From the NCBI RefSeq assembly GCF_028737205.1, contig NZ_JAQZAL010000003.1, positions 1-64,000 of the forward strand: DNA of 64,000 bases. Direction: 5' to 3'. The DNA comes from Actinomycetospora lutea (GTDB lineage Bacteria; Actinomycetota; Actinomycetes; Mycobacteriales; Pseudonocardiaceae). Shown here one piece after another: positions 41,565 through 50,072 of this stretch (its first letter is position 1; every line of letters starts with the position of its first letter). Below the pieces are notes generated by a model. That model was not told where the DNA came from. It did no database searches and saw only the letters and a list, made by a program, of their open reading frames with translations. A program made the position numbers and the translations under genes.

Positions 41565-42524
41565 TTGTCGACCGACGCCGCGACCCCCGAGACACCCGTG
41601 CCCCCCGATCCCGACGGGGTGACCGACGGGTCGGCGGTCGACGGCTCCACGCCCGACGACACCTCCGGCGACACGTCGGACAACACGTCCGACGCCACGT
41701 CCGACGTCACGTCCGACGCCACGTCCGACGAGGCCTCGACCGCCCCACCGACCGCCACCGCGACGGCGCAGGACGCGACCCCGGAGGACGCGACCCCGGA
41801 CGACGCGGAGAGCGCGGCGTCCGCGGAGCCGGCGGAGACCGACGCCGACGCCGACGCCCCGGACGCCCCGGCAGCGGACCCGACAGAGGGCCGGACAGAG
41901 GGCCGGACAGAGGGCCGGACAGAGGGCCGGGCCGTCCCCGCCATGGCGCACATCCCGACCCAGGCCGAGCCCGTCCACGAGACCACCCGCGACAGCGGGC
42001 CCGCCGCCGGTCGGGGTCCCGGTCCCGTCGCCGACGACGCCGGCGGCCGGCTCACCGCCCGCCTGCGGGAGGCCCGCGCCCGCCTCCAGCCCGACGAGAC
42101 CGTGATCCCCGCGCCGCGCACGCCCGAGGGCGTCGTGCCGCCGGCCCCCTTCCGCCGCGGCGACGGGCCACCGCCGGCCGACCTGCTGCATGCCGTGGAC
42201 GAGCTCGCGGCGCAGCTCGCCGAGCTCGAGCGGGACGACGACGAGCAGACACCCGACCGCCGGGCCCTGCTGCGCGCCCTCGACCGCTCGGCGGCCGGGG
42301 TGCCCGACGGCGGCTGGTCGACCCAGGACCGCCTCGCCGCCGAGGCGCTGGCGGACGCGTCCGACCTCGCCGTGGCCCTGCACGACGCGGCGGCGTCGCT
42401 GGTCGAGCGCCTCGACGCCGAGGAACGCCCTGGCCCGGCGGTCGAGGTCGACGCGGTCGCCACGGCGCTGCAGGTCGCGCGGATGGTGCTCGACCTCGAG
42501 GGGTTCGCCCGCCACGGGCGCTGA
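41565..42524 (+). CDS. Acidic repeat protein with helical C-terminal domain
   Basis: A 319-residue protein of no known family. The first half is disordered: Thr/Asp/Ser repeats (TSD about five times), EDAT/DDAT units, and TEGR four times (12-nt DNA repeats at 41883-41930). The second half is helical (DLLHAVDELAAQLAELERDD, and later ATALQVARMVLDLEGF). I chose TTG 41565, which has AAGGAG 5 nt upstream, because third codon positions change from mixed to almost all G/C exactly there. The frame is open from ATG 41310 and ATG 41403 is an alternative. The phosphorylatable Thr/Ser-rich half suits regulation by kinases. Confidence 0.6.
   Translation: MSTDAATPETPVPPDPDGVTDGSAVDGSTPDDTSGDTSDNTSDATSDVTSDATSDEASTAPPTATATAQDATPEDATPDDAESAASAEPAETDADADAPDAPAADPTEGRTEGRTEGRTEGRAVPAMAHIPTQAEPVHETTRDSGPAAGRGPGPVADDAGGRLTARLREARARLQPDETVIPAPRTPEGVVPPAPFRRGDGPPPADLLHAVDELAAQLAELERDDDEQTPDRRALLRALDRSAAGVPDGGWSTQDRLAAEALADASDLAVALHDAAASLVERLDAEERPGPAVEVDAVATALQVARMVLDLEGFARHGR
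41883..41930 (+). repeat. Four tandem 12-nt units (TEGR repeat)
   Basis: ACAGAGGGCCGG occurs four times without change and encodes TEGR. The perfect identity implies recent expansion or active slippage. Confidence 0.9.
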
Positions 42525-42548
42525 CCCGCCGGGGCAGAATCGGCCGTC

Positions 42549-43451
42549 GTGGCACGTGTCGCGGTGGTGGGTGCCGGAGCGATCGGCGGTGTCCTGGCGG
42601 CCCTGGCCGCCGACCGCGGCCACGACGTCACGGTGTGCGTGCGCACGCCGTTCGACGTCCTCACGGTGACCACCGACGGTGTGACGCGCGCGGTGCCCGC
42701 CGCGATCGCCACCGACCCGGCCGCGGTCGCCCCGGCCGACTGGGTCGTGCTCGCCACGAAGGCGCAGGACACGGCGTCGGCGGCGGGATGGCTCGGGGCC
42801 CTGTCACGCCCGGACGGCGTGGTCGTGGTGGCCCAGAACGGCATCGATCACGCCGAGCGGGTCGACGGCCTCGTCGACCCGGCCGCGACGGTGCTGCCGG
42901 CCTCGGTGCGGATCGGGGCGGAGGCGGTCGCGCCCGGGCGCATCGTCCACCACGGTTTCGCCCGGCTCACGGTCCCGGCCGGCGAGGCGGCCCGGGGACT
43001 CGCGGCGCTCTACGGCCCGGCGGGGGCCGGCGGGCTCGAGGTCGTGGCCGTCGACGACTTCACCACCGAGCTGTGGCGCAAGCTGCTGAGCAACGCCGTC
43101 GCCAACCCGATCACCGCCCTCACCGGGCGCCGCAACGTCGTGCTCGCCGAGCCCGCGACGCGGGAACTGGTCGTCGACCTGTCGCGGGAGGTGATGACGG
43201 TCGGGCGCGCGGTGGGCGCCGACCTGGGTGACGAGGACGTCGACGGGCTCGTCGCGCTGTACGACCGGATGCCGCCGGGGCAGGGCACCTCGATGCTCTA
43301 CGACCGCCTCGCCGGGCGCCCCCTCGAGCACGAGTACCTGACGGGCGCGGTGGTGGCGGCGGGGCGCCGGGCCGGCGTCGCCACCCCGCTGAACAGTGCC
43401 GTCCTCGCCCTCCTGCGCGGCGTGCGCGCCACGAACGGGCAGGTCGGGTGA
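42549..43451 (+). CDS. 2-dehydropantoate 2-reductase family protein
   Basis: A 300-residue two-domain dehydrogenase. The N-terminal Rossmann domain has VVGAGAIGG, and LATKAQDT; the C-terminal helical domain has WRKLLSNAVANPITALTG with the conserved catalytic Lys, and TSMLYDR. It resembles PanE/ApbA, which reduces ketopantoate to pantoate with NADPH in the pantothenate/CoA pathway. Actinobacterial genomes carry several paralogues, so panE proper is not certain. GTG 42549 starts 24 nt after the preceding stop. Confidence 0.82.
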   Translation: MARVAVVGAGAIGGVLAALAADRGHDVTVCVRTPFDVLTVTTDGVTRAVPAAIATDPAAVAPADWVVLATKAQDTASAAGWLGALSRPDGVVVVAQNGIDHAERVDGLVDPAATVLPASVRIGAEAVAPGRIVHHGFARLTVPAGEAARGLAALYGPAGAGGLEVVAVDDFTTELWRKLLSNAVANPITALTGRRNVVLAEPATRELVVDLSREVMTVGRAVGADLGDEDVDGLVALYDRMPPGQGTSMLYDRLAGRPLEHEYLTGAVVAAGRRAGVATPLNSAVLALLRGVRATNGQVG

Positions 43452-43496
43452 GGTGACAGCTCGCGGAGTCGGCCCTCGACTGCGACGATCGGCCGT

Positions 43497-44609
43497 ATGA
43501 ACGGTCGGGGAAACGGGGCGCCGCGGCGTTTCCGGCTCCTGTTCGTCTGCACCGGGAACATCTGCCGTTCGCCGTTCGCCCGCTTCCACGCCCGCGCGCT
43601 GCTCGAGATGCGGCTGGGCCCGCGGTGGGCCTCGTGGTTCGACGTCGCCAGCGGCGGCACCGGCGCGGTGGTGGGCGCCGAGATGCACCCGCTCTCCCGC
43701 GCGCAGCTCGGCCCGCTCGCCACGCACCCCGACGTGGCCGCGTTCCGCGCCCGCCAGCTGCCCGCGCGCGACGTCGAGCTCGCCGACCTCGTGCTCACCG
43801 TCAGCCGTTCCCACCGCTCGGCGGTGCTCGAGCTCGAGCCGCGCGCGCTGCGCAGCACGTTCACGATGCCCGAGTTCGCCCGCCTGCTCGAGGGTGTCGA
43901 CCACGCCGCCCTGCCCGCCGACCCGCGGGACCGCGCGCACGCCCTCGTCGCCGCGGCCCTCGCCGAGCGGGGACAGGGCGCGCCGGTCGAGGCCGAGGAC
44001 GACGCCATCCCCGACCCGGTGCGGGGCGAGGTCGCCGACCACGTGGAGGCCGCCCGGCGGATGCACGCGGCGATCCGGCCCCTGGTCGACGCGATCGGCG
44101 CCGCGGTGCCGTGGCCCGCGCGCGCGCCGCGCCGGCCCGGCCCGCCGCCCGGACCCCCCGGCGCGCCCCCGGGTGCGCCGGGCGGACCGCCGCTCGGGGT
44201 CCGTCCCGGCCCACCCGGTCCCGCCGGCCCGCCCGCTCCGCCGCGCGGGCCCGTGCCCGTCGGGGGGCCGCCCGGTGCGCCCTTCCCGCCGATGCCACCG
44301 CAGGGACCGCCGCCCGGCGCGCCCCTGGCGTTCGGCCCGCCGCCGAACGGGCCCGGCGGTCCGCCGGCGGGCGTCGCACCCGGGACGCCACCGCTCCCCG
44401 CGCAGGCCGCCGCGCGCCGGCCGTCGATCACGGCCGACCCGCTGTCGCCGCCCACCCCCGACGAGCGCGACGGGCTCGAGCCCGACGCCGTGCCGCGGGA
44501 GCAGGCCGAGGCCGGCGCCGGCCACGGTCACCACCGGCGCCACCGCCGGGACGACGACGGGAGCGAGCTCCCGGAGCGGGCACCGTCGGTGCCCCGCGCG
44601 GGACGGTGA
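43497..44609 (+). CDS. Low-molecular-weight protein tyrosine phosphatase with Pro-rich tail
   Basis: A 370-residue protein. Residues 12-200 are a LMW phosphatase domain with the C(X)5R loop FVCTGNICRSPFA (nucleophile Cys18, Arg24) and the general-acid Asp173 in IPDPVRG. Unlike typical 150-180-residue family members it continues with a 160-residue tail. The tail is first Pro/Gly (GPPGAPPGAPGG), then acidic, and ends in a His/Arg cluster (GHGHHRRHRRDDD). The tail should be disordered and could recruit partners. It hydrolyses phosphotyrosine or phospho-sugar-lipid substrates; which here is unknown. Start at ATG 43497. Confidence 0.85.
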   Translation: MNGRGNGAPRRFRLLFVCTGNICRSPFARFHARALLEMRLGPRWASWFDVASGGTGAVVGAEMHPLSRAQLGPLATHPDVAAFRARQLPARDVELADLVLTVSRSHRSAVLELEPRALRSTFTMPEFARLLEGVDHAALPADPRDRAHALVAAALAERGQGAPVEAEDDAIPDPVRGEVADHVEAARRMHAAIRPLVDAIGAAVPWPARAPRRPGPPPGPPGAPPGAPGGPPLGVRPGPPGPAGPPAPPRGPVPVGGPPGAPFPPMPPQGPPPGAPLAFGPPPNGPGGPPAGVAPGTPPLPAQAAARRPSITADPLSPPTPDERDGLEPDAVPREQAEAGAGHGHHRRHRRDDDGSELPERAPSVPRAGR

Positions 44610-44617
44610 CACGCCGG

Positions 44618-45193
44618 TCAGCCGGGGAGGGGCCCCTCGGTGCGGGGCGCGTGCCGCGTGAAGGCGAGCGCCCGGCGCACCCGCGCCCCGGATCGCGCGC
44701 CCGCGACCGGGTCGGGGGCGAGCAGCGGGCGCCACACGCTCCAGGAGTCCATGCCCCCGGAGCTGATCGGCCGGCCGTGCGCGGCCCGCTCGACGAGGTC
44801 GTCGCACGGGGCGACGCCGCCGGCGGGGCGCACGACGTGGAGCCGGAGCCGTTCGCCGCCCGCCGTGACCCGCAGGCCGGCGCGCGAGGAGCGCGGGGTC
44901 TCGAGGGCGAGCTCGGCGGGCGTCCCGTCGAAGAGCACACCGCGCGTGGACTCGAAGCTCAGCCGCCCCGCGCGCAGGCGCAGGACACCGGGGACGTGGG
45001 TGACCTCGCGGACGATCCACGCGAGGCCGGCGAGGTCGCCGCCGGGCGCGTCCACCAGGGCGGCGCCGGGCGCCGTGGGCGTCGCCGGCGGCGCGGCGGA
45101 CAGGGTCCGTGCGGACCGCGGGGCGGGCACGGCGGCGACCGCGGACGACGGCGTCGGGGCGCTCGTCGTGGCGGGGCGGGGCGGGATGGCCAT
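44618..45193 (-). CDS. Protein with PH/GRAM-like domain
   Basis: A 191-residue protein. A disordered Pro/Ala/Ser N-terminus (1-60) is followed by alternating strands (VPGVLRLRAGRLSFES, LFDGTPAELALET, LRVTAGGERLRLHVVRP) resembling a bacterial PH/GRAM-like fold. A Trp-containing helix lies near the end. The fold call is tentative. ATG 45193 has GGGAGGAGG. The gene converges on the LMW phosphatase gene with an 8-nt gap. Confidence 0.6.
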   Translation of the reverse strand: MAIPPRPATTSAPTPSSAVAAVPAPRSARTLSAAPPATPTAPGAALVDAPGGDLAGLAWIVREVTHVPGVLRLRAGRLSFESTRGVLFDGTPAELALETPRSSRAGLRVTAGGERLRLHVVRPAGGVAPCDDLVERAAHGRPISSGGMDSWSVWRPLLAPDPVAGARSGARVRRALAFTRHAPRTEGPLPG

Positions 45194-45559
45194 GGTGACC
45201 TCCTCCCGGTCGTTGCTGTGTCGTGACCTGACCTACACCCAACGCGCGAGGTCCCCCGGGTGTCATGCTCCGGCCGGGCGAGGCCCGGTGAGCAAAGGGG
45301 TGATCCCCACGCGACCGCGGAGAGTGAGCAGGGTCGTCGCACCGAGTGGGCGACGAGATCCCCCGAGCAGCCGCCCGGTCGTGCCCTGCGTGACCGCTCG
45401 GTGGCATGCTCCTGCGCGATGGGCGCAGTGCCGCGGTCCACGGTCGGATGGCGGGAGCCCGACGATCGTGCGGACCACCTCTCCGCGCCGGTCGAGCACT
45501 ACGGTGTGCAGCCATCGGGGAGCGGAACGCCCTCGTCGTCGACTTCGGGAGAACGCAGC
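45194..45559. promoter_or_regulatory. Divergent intergenic region
   Basis: 366 nt between the PH-like and RDD genes. GGTGTCATGCTCC (about 45258) and GGTGGCATGCTCC (about 45400) form a 12/13 direct repeat, and CCGGGC-GAG-GCCCGG lies near 45274. Frames here lack coding bias. No gene supported. Confidence 0.4.
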
Positions 45560-46411
45560 GTGAGCAACCCCGGCGGATACCAGCAGCAGTCAGGTTTCGG
45601 CTCGGCGCCGGGTGGCTATCAGCAGCAGTCCGGCTTCGGCGAGCAGGGCCCGCAGAGCCAGCAGCAGCCCGGGTACGGCCAGCCGGGCCAGCCGGGCCAC
45701 GGCCAGCCCTTCGCGCAGCCGGACACGGGTTCCGGGCAGCCGGGCTACGGGCAGCCGGGGTACGGGCAACAGCCCGGCTACGGCCAGCAGCCCGGCTACG
45801 GCCAGCAGCCCGGCTACGGCCAGCAGCCCGGCCAGCAGCCGGCCTACGTGCCGCCCCCGGGGCAGCCCGGCTACGGCCAGCAGCAGTACGGCCAGCAGCA
45901 GTACGGCCAGCAGCAGTACGGCCAGCCCTACGGCCAGCCCGGCTACGGCGCGCCGATGGGCGCGGGCGACCCGACCGACGTCGTCGGCTCGCGGGTCGGG
46001 CAGTACATCCTGGACGCGCTGCTGACGGCCGTGCCCTCCCTCGTCCTGCTGTTCGTCGTGATCGGCATCGGGAGCGCCACCGCGTCGAGCAACCCCGAGA
46101 CCGCCGTCACGATCATCGGGATCGGCTACGTCGTCATGCTCCTGGTCTCGCTCGGCGGCGGCTTCTTCGTCTACGCCTACTGGCCGTCGACCCACCAGGG
46201 CCAGACGCCGGGCATGGGCTGGCTGAACCTGCGGATCGTCCGCGAGGAGGACGGCGGCGTCCCGTCGCTCGGGCAGTGCGTCGTGCGCTGGCTGCTGTTC
46301 GTCGTCGACGGGCTCTTCGCGGGCATCGTGGGCCTCATCGTCATGTCGACCTCGGCCCGCCACCAGCGCGTCGGTGACATGGCGGCGAAGACCCTCGTCG
46401 TCCGCGCCTGA
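45560..46411 (+). CDS. RDD family membrane protein with Gln/Gly/Tyr repeats
   Basis: A 283-residue protein. The first 130 residues are low complexity (GYGQQP four times in tandem, QQYGQ three times, rich in Gln, Gly, Tyr, Pro). An RDD domain with about four helices follows, marked by [21 protein letters not shown] and [17 protein letters not shown] proteins are membrane proteins, some involved in Na+ or amine transport; the role here is unknown. GTG 45560 has GGGAG 8 nt upstream. A hairpin lies 32 nt past the stop. Confidence 0.85.
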   Translation: MSNPGGYQQQSGFGSAPGGYQQQSGFGEQGPQSQQQPGYGQPGQPGHGQPFAQPDTGSGQPGYGQPGYGQQPGYGQQPGYGQQPGYGQQPGQQPAYVPPPGQPGYGQQQYGQQQYGQQQYGQPYGQPGYGAPMGAGDPTDVVGSRVGQYILDALLTAVPSLVLLFVVIGIGSATASSNPETAVTIIGIGYVVMLLVSLGGGFFVYAYWPSTHQGQTPGMGWLNLRIVREEDGGVPSLGQCVVRWLLFVVDGLFAGIVGLIVMSTSARHQRVGDMAAKTLVVRA

Positions 46412-46442
46412 CGGATTTCGCGCGCCGGACAAGCACGTCGGT

Positions 46443-46463
46443 GACCGCACGGAACGTGCGGTC
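46443..46463. terminator. Hairpin with 9-bp stem and GAA loop
   Basis: GACCGCACG-GAA-CGTGCGGTC is a perfect inverted repeat just after the RDD gene. No T-run. The likely role is terminating or stabilising that transcript. Confidence 0.55.
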
Positions 46464-46570
46464 GTCGTCACTCGTCCGTGACCGCGGACTGGGCCGCACG
46501 AGCGAACCTGAACTCTTCTGGCCGTTCGGCGAAACGGAGTCTGACCGCCGAGCGACTACCGGGCCGTACC

Positions 46571-46590
46571 CGGACGCCGCGCGGCGTCCG
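46571..46590. promoter_or_regulatory. Perfect 20-nt palindrome
   Basis: CGGACGCCGCGCGGCGTCCG, about 95 nt before the gene at 46685. It could be an operator for a dimeric repressor or the stem of a hairpin. No known motif matches. Confidence 0.45.
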
Positions 46591-46684
46591 ACGATCGGAC
46601 GACACGACCGGCCCGGCCGGCACGTGCAGAAGGCGGTTCGACTGTGAGCACGACAGCATTCCTGCCCGACCAGGGGGCCCGGAG

Positions 46685-47173
46685 ATGAGCGCACCGGCGC
46701 GCGGGGGTTACGCCGCGTGGGTCACCTGGCTGGAGGCCTTCCGCCGGGGTGAGGACCCCGCGACCGAGGGCCTCGGCCCGGTCCGCGGCGGGTTCGGCTC
46801 CTACGTGGAGGCGCGGCTGCTCGAGAGGCTGTCCACGGCGTTCGCGGAGCGGGTGCGGCAGTGGCAGACGTCGCTGGGGGACCGGATCGTGGCGCAGCCG
46901 CCCGACGGGCCGGTCGCCGCCGCGGCGCTCTTCCAGGACGCCGTCGCCCGCCTGGAGCCGCTGACGCGGCTGGCCGACTCGCCGCTGGTGCCGCGGCCGC
47001 TGGCCGTGTCGATGCACGACATGCTGCGCTCGGTCCGCGAGGGCGCCCGCAGCGCGCTCGACGAGGCCTGGCGGCGCGGCCTGGAGGACGTGCACGCCCC
47101 GGGCATGCCGGCCCAGCGGCGGGTGGACCCGGTAGTCCGCCGCCCTGGCGCCGGGGTCGGTCCGGGCCGCTAG
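46685..47173 (+). CDS. Helical protein of unknown function
   Basis: A 162-residue protein, mostly helical (AAWVTWLEAFRRGED, then ARLLERLSTAFAERVRQW and later SMHDMLRSVREGARSALDEA). No membrane segment and no recognised family. ATG 46685 follows a G-rich site. The upstream 270 nt holds the palindrome at 46571. It converges with the EEP gene, 17 nt apart. Confidence 0.65.
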   Translation: MSAPARGGYAAWVTWLEAFRRGEDPATEGLGPVRGGFGSYVEARLLERLSTAFAERVRQWQTSLGDRIVAQPPDGPVAAAALFQDAVARLEPLTRLADSPLVPRPLAVSMHDMLRSVREGARSALDEAWRRGLEDVHAPGMPAQRRVDPVVRRPGAGVGPGR

Positions 47174-47190
47174 CCAGCCGGCTCCCGGGA

Positions 47191-48501
47191 TCAGCCCAGC
47201 CCGATCCGGGCGAGGACGCCGCGGTGGTCGCTGCCCGGCACGTCGACGACGTCGACCTGCCGGGCCCGCGGCCCCCCGGAGACGAGCACGTGGTCGATCT
47301 GGACGCCGAGCAGCCGCGGCGCCGCCGACGGCCAGGTGCCCACGAGGCCCTCGCCCACGTCGCTCGCCGCGTCCGTGCAGCCCTCGGTGGCCGCGCGCAG
47401 CTCGGCGTGGTCGAGGGTGGCGTTGAGGTCGCCGGCGACGACCGTCGGGCGGTCCCCGGTGCACCAGCGCGACAGGGCCGCGATGTCGCGCCGCCAGGCG
47501 TTGGTGTCGCCGGGCCGGGGTGACTGGGGGTGCGTGGCGACCACCCGCACGGCCTGCCCGTCGACGTCCGGGATGTCGACGATGAGCGACGGGAACTCGG
47601 TGTCGCGGTTCGGCGTCGCGGTGGGCCGCCCCACGCTGCGGCGGACGAACACGGTCATCGGGCTGTCGTCGCCCCGGGCGTCGGCGGCGAACACGCGGTA
47701 GCCGCTCTGGCCCGCCTCGCCGCCCGACTCGTCGACGAGCGCCTGTTGCAGGCGGTCGCGCAGCGTGCCGCGGGCCTCGGGCAGCACCACCACGTCGGGG
47801 GTGCGGCTGCTGATCAGCGAGGCGAGCGCGCCAGGGTCGGCGCGGCTGAGGTAGGCGCTGGCGGTCAGGACGGTCAGCTCCGGGCCCCCGGAGGCCCCCG
47901 CCTCCGACGAGCCGACCGCGCGCGGCAGCACCATGCCCAGCCCCAGGACGCCGACGAGGCCGAGGGCCAGCGCCGTCGGCCAGGCGCGCCGCGAGAGCAG
48001 GAGCACGAGCACGCCGAGCACCACCAGCCCGGTCGCGAGCTGGGGCCGGAACGCGATCGTCTGGACGAACGGCGTGCGGTCGTCGATGCCGAGCAGGTCG
48101 GAGAACGTCACGACCGCGGCGGGCAGCCCGAGCACCACCGCCGCCCCGATCGCGCCCGCGCCCGGGGCGGGCAGGCGTCCGCGGAGCGACCGCCCCCGCG
48201 GGGGGCGGGCCGGGCGACGGGGCGGGTCGTGGCGCGGCATCGCCTCGGTCGGCCCGCCGGGCCCGGGCGCGGGCGCGATCGGGGCGGCGGTGCCGGCCCC
48301 GGGCGGGGGCAGGTGCCGGGTGGGCGGGCCGGACCGACCGTCCGGCGGCCGGCCCGGACCCGGCGGACCCGGGCGGTGCGGCGGGGCGGGCCGGCCCGGC
48401 GGGACAGGCCGCCCGCCCGGGGCGCCCGGCGGGCTCGGGCGGTACCCGCCGGGCGTGTACCCGCCGGGCGTGTACCGCTCCGGCCCGGGCCGGTCGGTCA
48501 C
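47191..48501 (-). CDS. Membrane-anchored endonuclease/exonuclease/phosphatase-fold protein
   Basis: A 436-residue protein. A Pro/Gly-rich N-terminus (1-160) is followed by about three membrane helices (165-255) and an extracytoplasmic EEP-fold domain with VVLPEARG, VVATHPQSP, AGDLNATLDH and GSDHRGVLA. The last two carry the catalytic Asp-Asn and Asp-His pairs. Family members cleave phosphodiesters in nucleic acids or lipids. GTG 48501 overlaps the stop of the sorbosone-dehydrogenase-type gene as GTGA, so the two are co-translated. Substrate unknown. Confidence 0.82.
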   Translation of the reverse strand: MTDRPGPERYTPGGYTPGGYRPSPPGAPGGRPVPPGRPAPPHRPGPPGPGRPPDGRSGPPTRHLPPPGAGTAAPIAPAPGPGGPTEAMPRHDPPRRPARPPRGRSLRGRLPAPGAGAIGAAVVLGLPAAVVTFSDLLGIDDRTPFVQTIAFRPQLATGLVVLGVLVLLLSRRAWPTALALGLVGVLGLGMVLPRAVGSSEAGASGGPELTVLTASAYLSRADPGALASLISSRTPDVVVLPEARGTLRDRLQQALVDESGGEAGQSGYRVFAADARGDDSPMTVFVRRSVGRPTATPNRDTEFPSLIVDIPDVDGQAVRVVATHPQSPRPGDTNAWRRDIAALSRWCTGDRPTVVAGDLNATLDHAELRAATEGCTDAASDVGEGLVGTWPSAAPRLLGVQIDHVLVSGGPRARQVDVVDVPGSDHRGVLARIGLG

Positions 48502-49772
48502 CCGCGGGTCACGCGCAGGATCGCGTCGTCCGACCCGTTGTCGGTGGTGAGGTAGAGGGCGCCGTCGGGCCCCAGGCGCGCGCCGCGCAGGCGCCCGAAC
48601 TCGCCGTCGAGCTCCGCCGGCGCCGTGACCTCGACGATCCGGTTCTCGTCCGCGCCCTGGCCGGGGCGCATGAAGAGGAGCTTCTCGCCCTTCTGCGCCG
48701 AGACCGCGAGCATCCCGGCCATGTCGCCCCACGCCGGGCCGTCGAGGAACGCGGCGCCGCTGATGGCCTCGGTGGGGTCGCCCGAGCTCCAGGCCGCGGG
48801 GACGGCGTCGGGGTAGCGCCGCAGGTCGGTCATCGGCACGTCCTCGTCGTACCCGCCGGGCGACTCGCCGCCCTGCGCCGGGTCCCACCCGTAGTTCGAG
48901 CCCGGGACCACGACGTTGACCTCGTCGTCGATGTCGGGGCCGTGCTCGGCGCTCCACGCGCGGCCGGTGCCGGGATGGATCGCGACGGCCTGGACGTTGC
49001 GGTGGCCGTACCCCGAGATCAGGCGCTCGGCCGCGCTGCCCGACTCGGCGAACGGGTTGCCCGGGGCCGGGCCGCCGGTGGCCGGGTCGACCCGCAGCAC
49101 CTTGCCGCCGAGCGAGTTGCGGTCCTGCGGGATGGTCGCGCGCGCCGTGTCGCCGGTGCCGACGAGCAGCATGCCGTCGGGGGCGTAGGTCGGCCGGCAG
49201 CCGGAGTGGCGCCCGGACGGGTTGATCGGCAGTCCGCCGACCAGCGGGTCGCGCACCCGCTCGGCGCGGGTGCCGTCGGGGGACAGACGCCACGACACCA
49301 CCCGGACGTCGACCGGCCGGCCGTCCTCCTGGTGGGTCTGGCAGGTGACGAACGCGCCGGAGGTCTCGACGTCGGGGGCGGCCGCGATCCCCATGAGCCC
49401 ACCCTCGCCGCGGGCGTAGACGTCCTGGAGGTCGGCGGCGACGGGGGTCTCGCGGGCACCAGGTCCGAGTCCCGTGACCAGCGTCAACGACCCGTCCCGC
49501 TGGGTCACGAGCAGGCGGTCGCCGCCGACGAACGCGACGTCCCAGGGGTTGGCGAAGCCGCCCGCGACGGTCTCGACGCGCAGGGCGGTGCCGGTGGGAG
49601 CGGTGGTGGTCGGCGCCGGAGCGGCGGCGCCCGCGCCCCCGCCGCTGCCGGGTGCGGCGGAGGTCTGCTCGGTGCCCTCGCCGCACGCGGTGAGGGCCAG
49701 GGCCAGGAGCGCGGAGAGGGCCCCGATCAGTGTCGAGTGCGCGCGCGCCGGGCGTGATCGGCTCGGGGTCAC
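48498..49772 (-). CDS. PQQ-dependent sugar (sorbosone) dehydrogenase family lipoprotein
   Basis: A 424-residue lipoprotein. Lipobox LALTACG, then a Gly/Ala/Thr linker, then a six-bladed propeller with NPWDVAFV, GEGGLMGIA, YGHRNVQAVA, AEHGPDIDDEVN and GSNYGWDP. These match soluble glucose/sorbosone dehydrogenases (GSDH family). The GHRN and HGPD motifs bind PQQ and Ca2+, and the active-site His appears present. It should oxidise sugars outside the membrane if PQQ is available. GTG 49772 is used although its ribosome site is weak. First gene of a pair with the EEP gene. Confidence 0.85.
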   Translation of the reverse strand: MTPSRSRPARAHSTLIGALSALLALALTACGEGTEQTSAAPGSGGGAGAAAPAPTTTAPTGTALRVETVAGGFANPWDVAFVGGDRLLVTQRDGSLTLVTGLGPGARETPVAADLQDVYARGEGGLMGIAAAPDVETSGAFVTCQTHQEDGRPVDVRVVSWRLSPDGTRAERVRDPLVGGLPINPSGRHSGCRPTYAPDGMLLVGTGDTARATIPQDRNSLGGKVLRVDPATGGPAPGNPFAESGSAAERLISGYGHRNVQAVAIHPGTGRAWSAEHGPDIDDEVNVVVPGSNYGWDPAQGGESPGGYDEDVPMTDLRRYPDAVPAAWSSGDPTEAISGAAFLDGPAWGDMAGMLAVSAQKGEKLLFMRPGQGADENRIVEVTAPAELDGEFGRLRGARLGPDGALYLTTDNGSDDAILRVTRG

Positions 49773-50072
49773 GCGGACGATGATGCCGCGTGCGCTGTCC
49801 GATCTTCGTGGGGCCCTCGTCGCGATCGCCCGTTCTGCAGGGATCCGCGCCCGGTGGTCCGGCTCCGGACCGGGTGTTGTCGCTGAACGGACCGCACGGT
49901 ACTTTTTCCGCGGCGCCGAGGAGCCCGTGCGGATGGACCGGGGGGCACGCACGGACGTCGCGGGGCCCGGGGGTGCCGGCGGTCCGCCACCGGCGCCCCC
50001 GTCCACCCTCCCGGAGATCTCCGCGGTGATCGGGCGGGCGTCCGGTGACGGAGCCGCGAGCCCGCTGTCGGG
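49773..50072. promoter_or_regulatory. Divergent region before mfd
   Basis: 300 nt with no supported gene. It contains the only notable T-run in the area (TTTTT near 49906). Open frames read through it but lack codon bias. Confidence 0.4.

Noticed and set aside
46618-46650. tRNA-like GGTTCGA before the gene at 46685
   Set aside because: The T-loop-like word is not followed by the pairing arm and no cloverleaf could be drawn. No other tRNA signature was seen in the gaps.
49790-50029. Small gene upstream of mfd
   Set aside because: The 79-residue frame has mixed third codon positions and no ribosome site.
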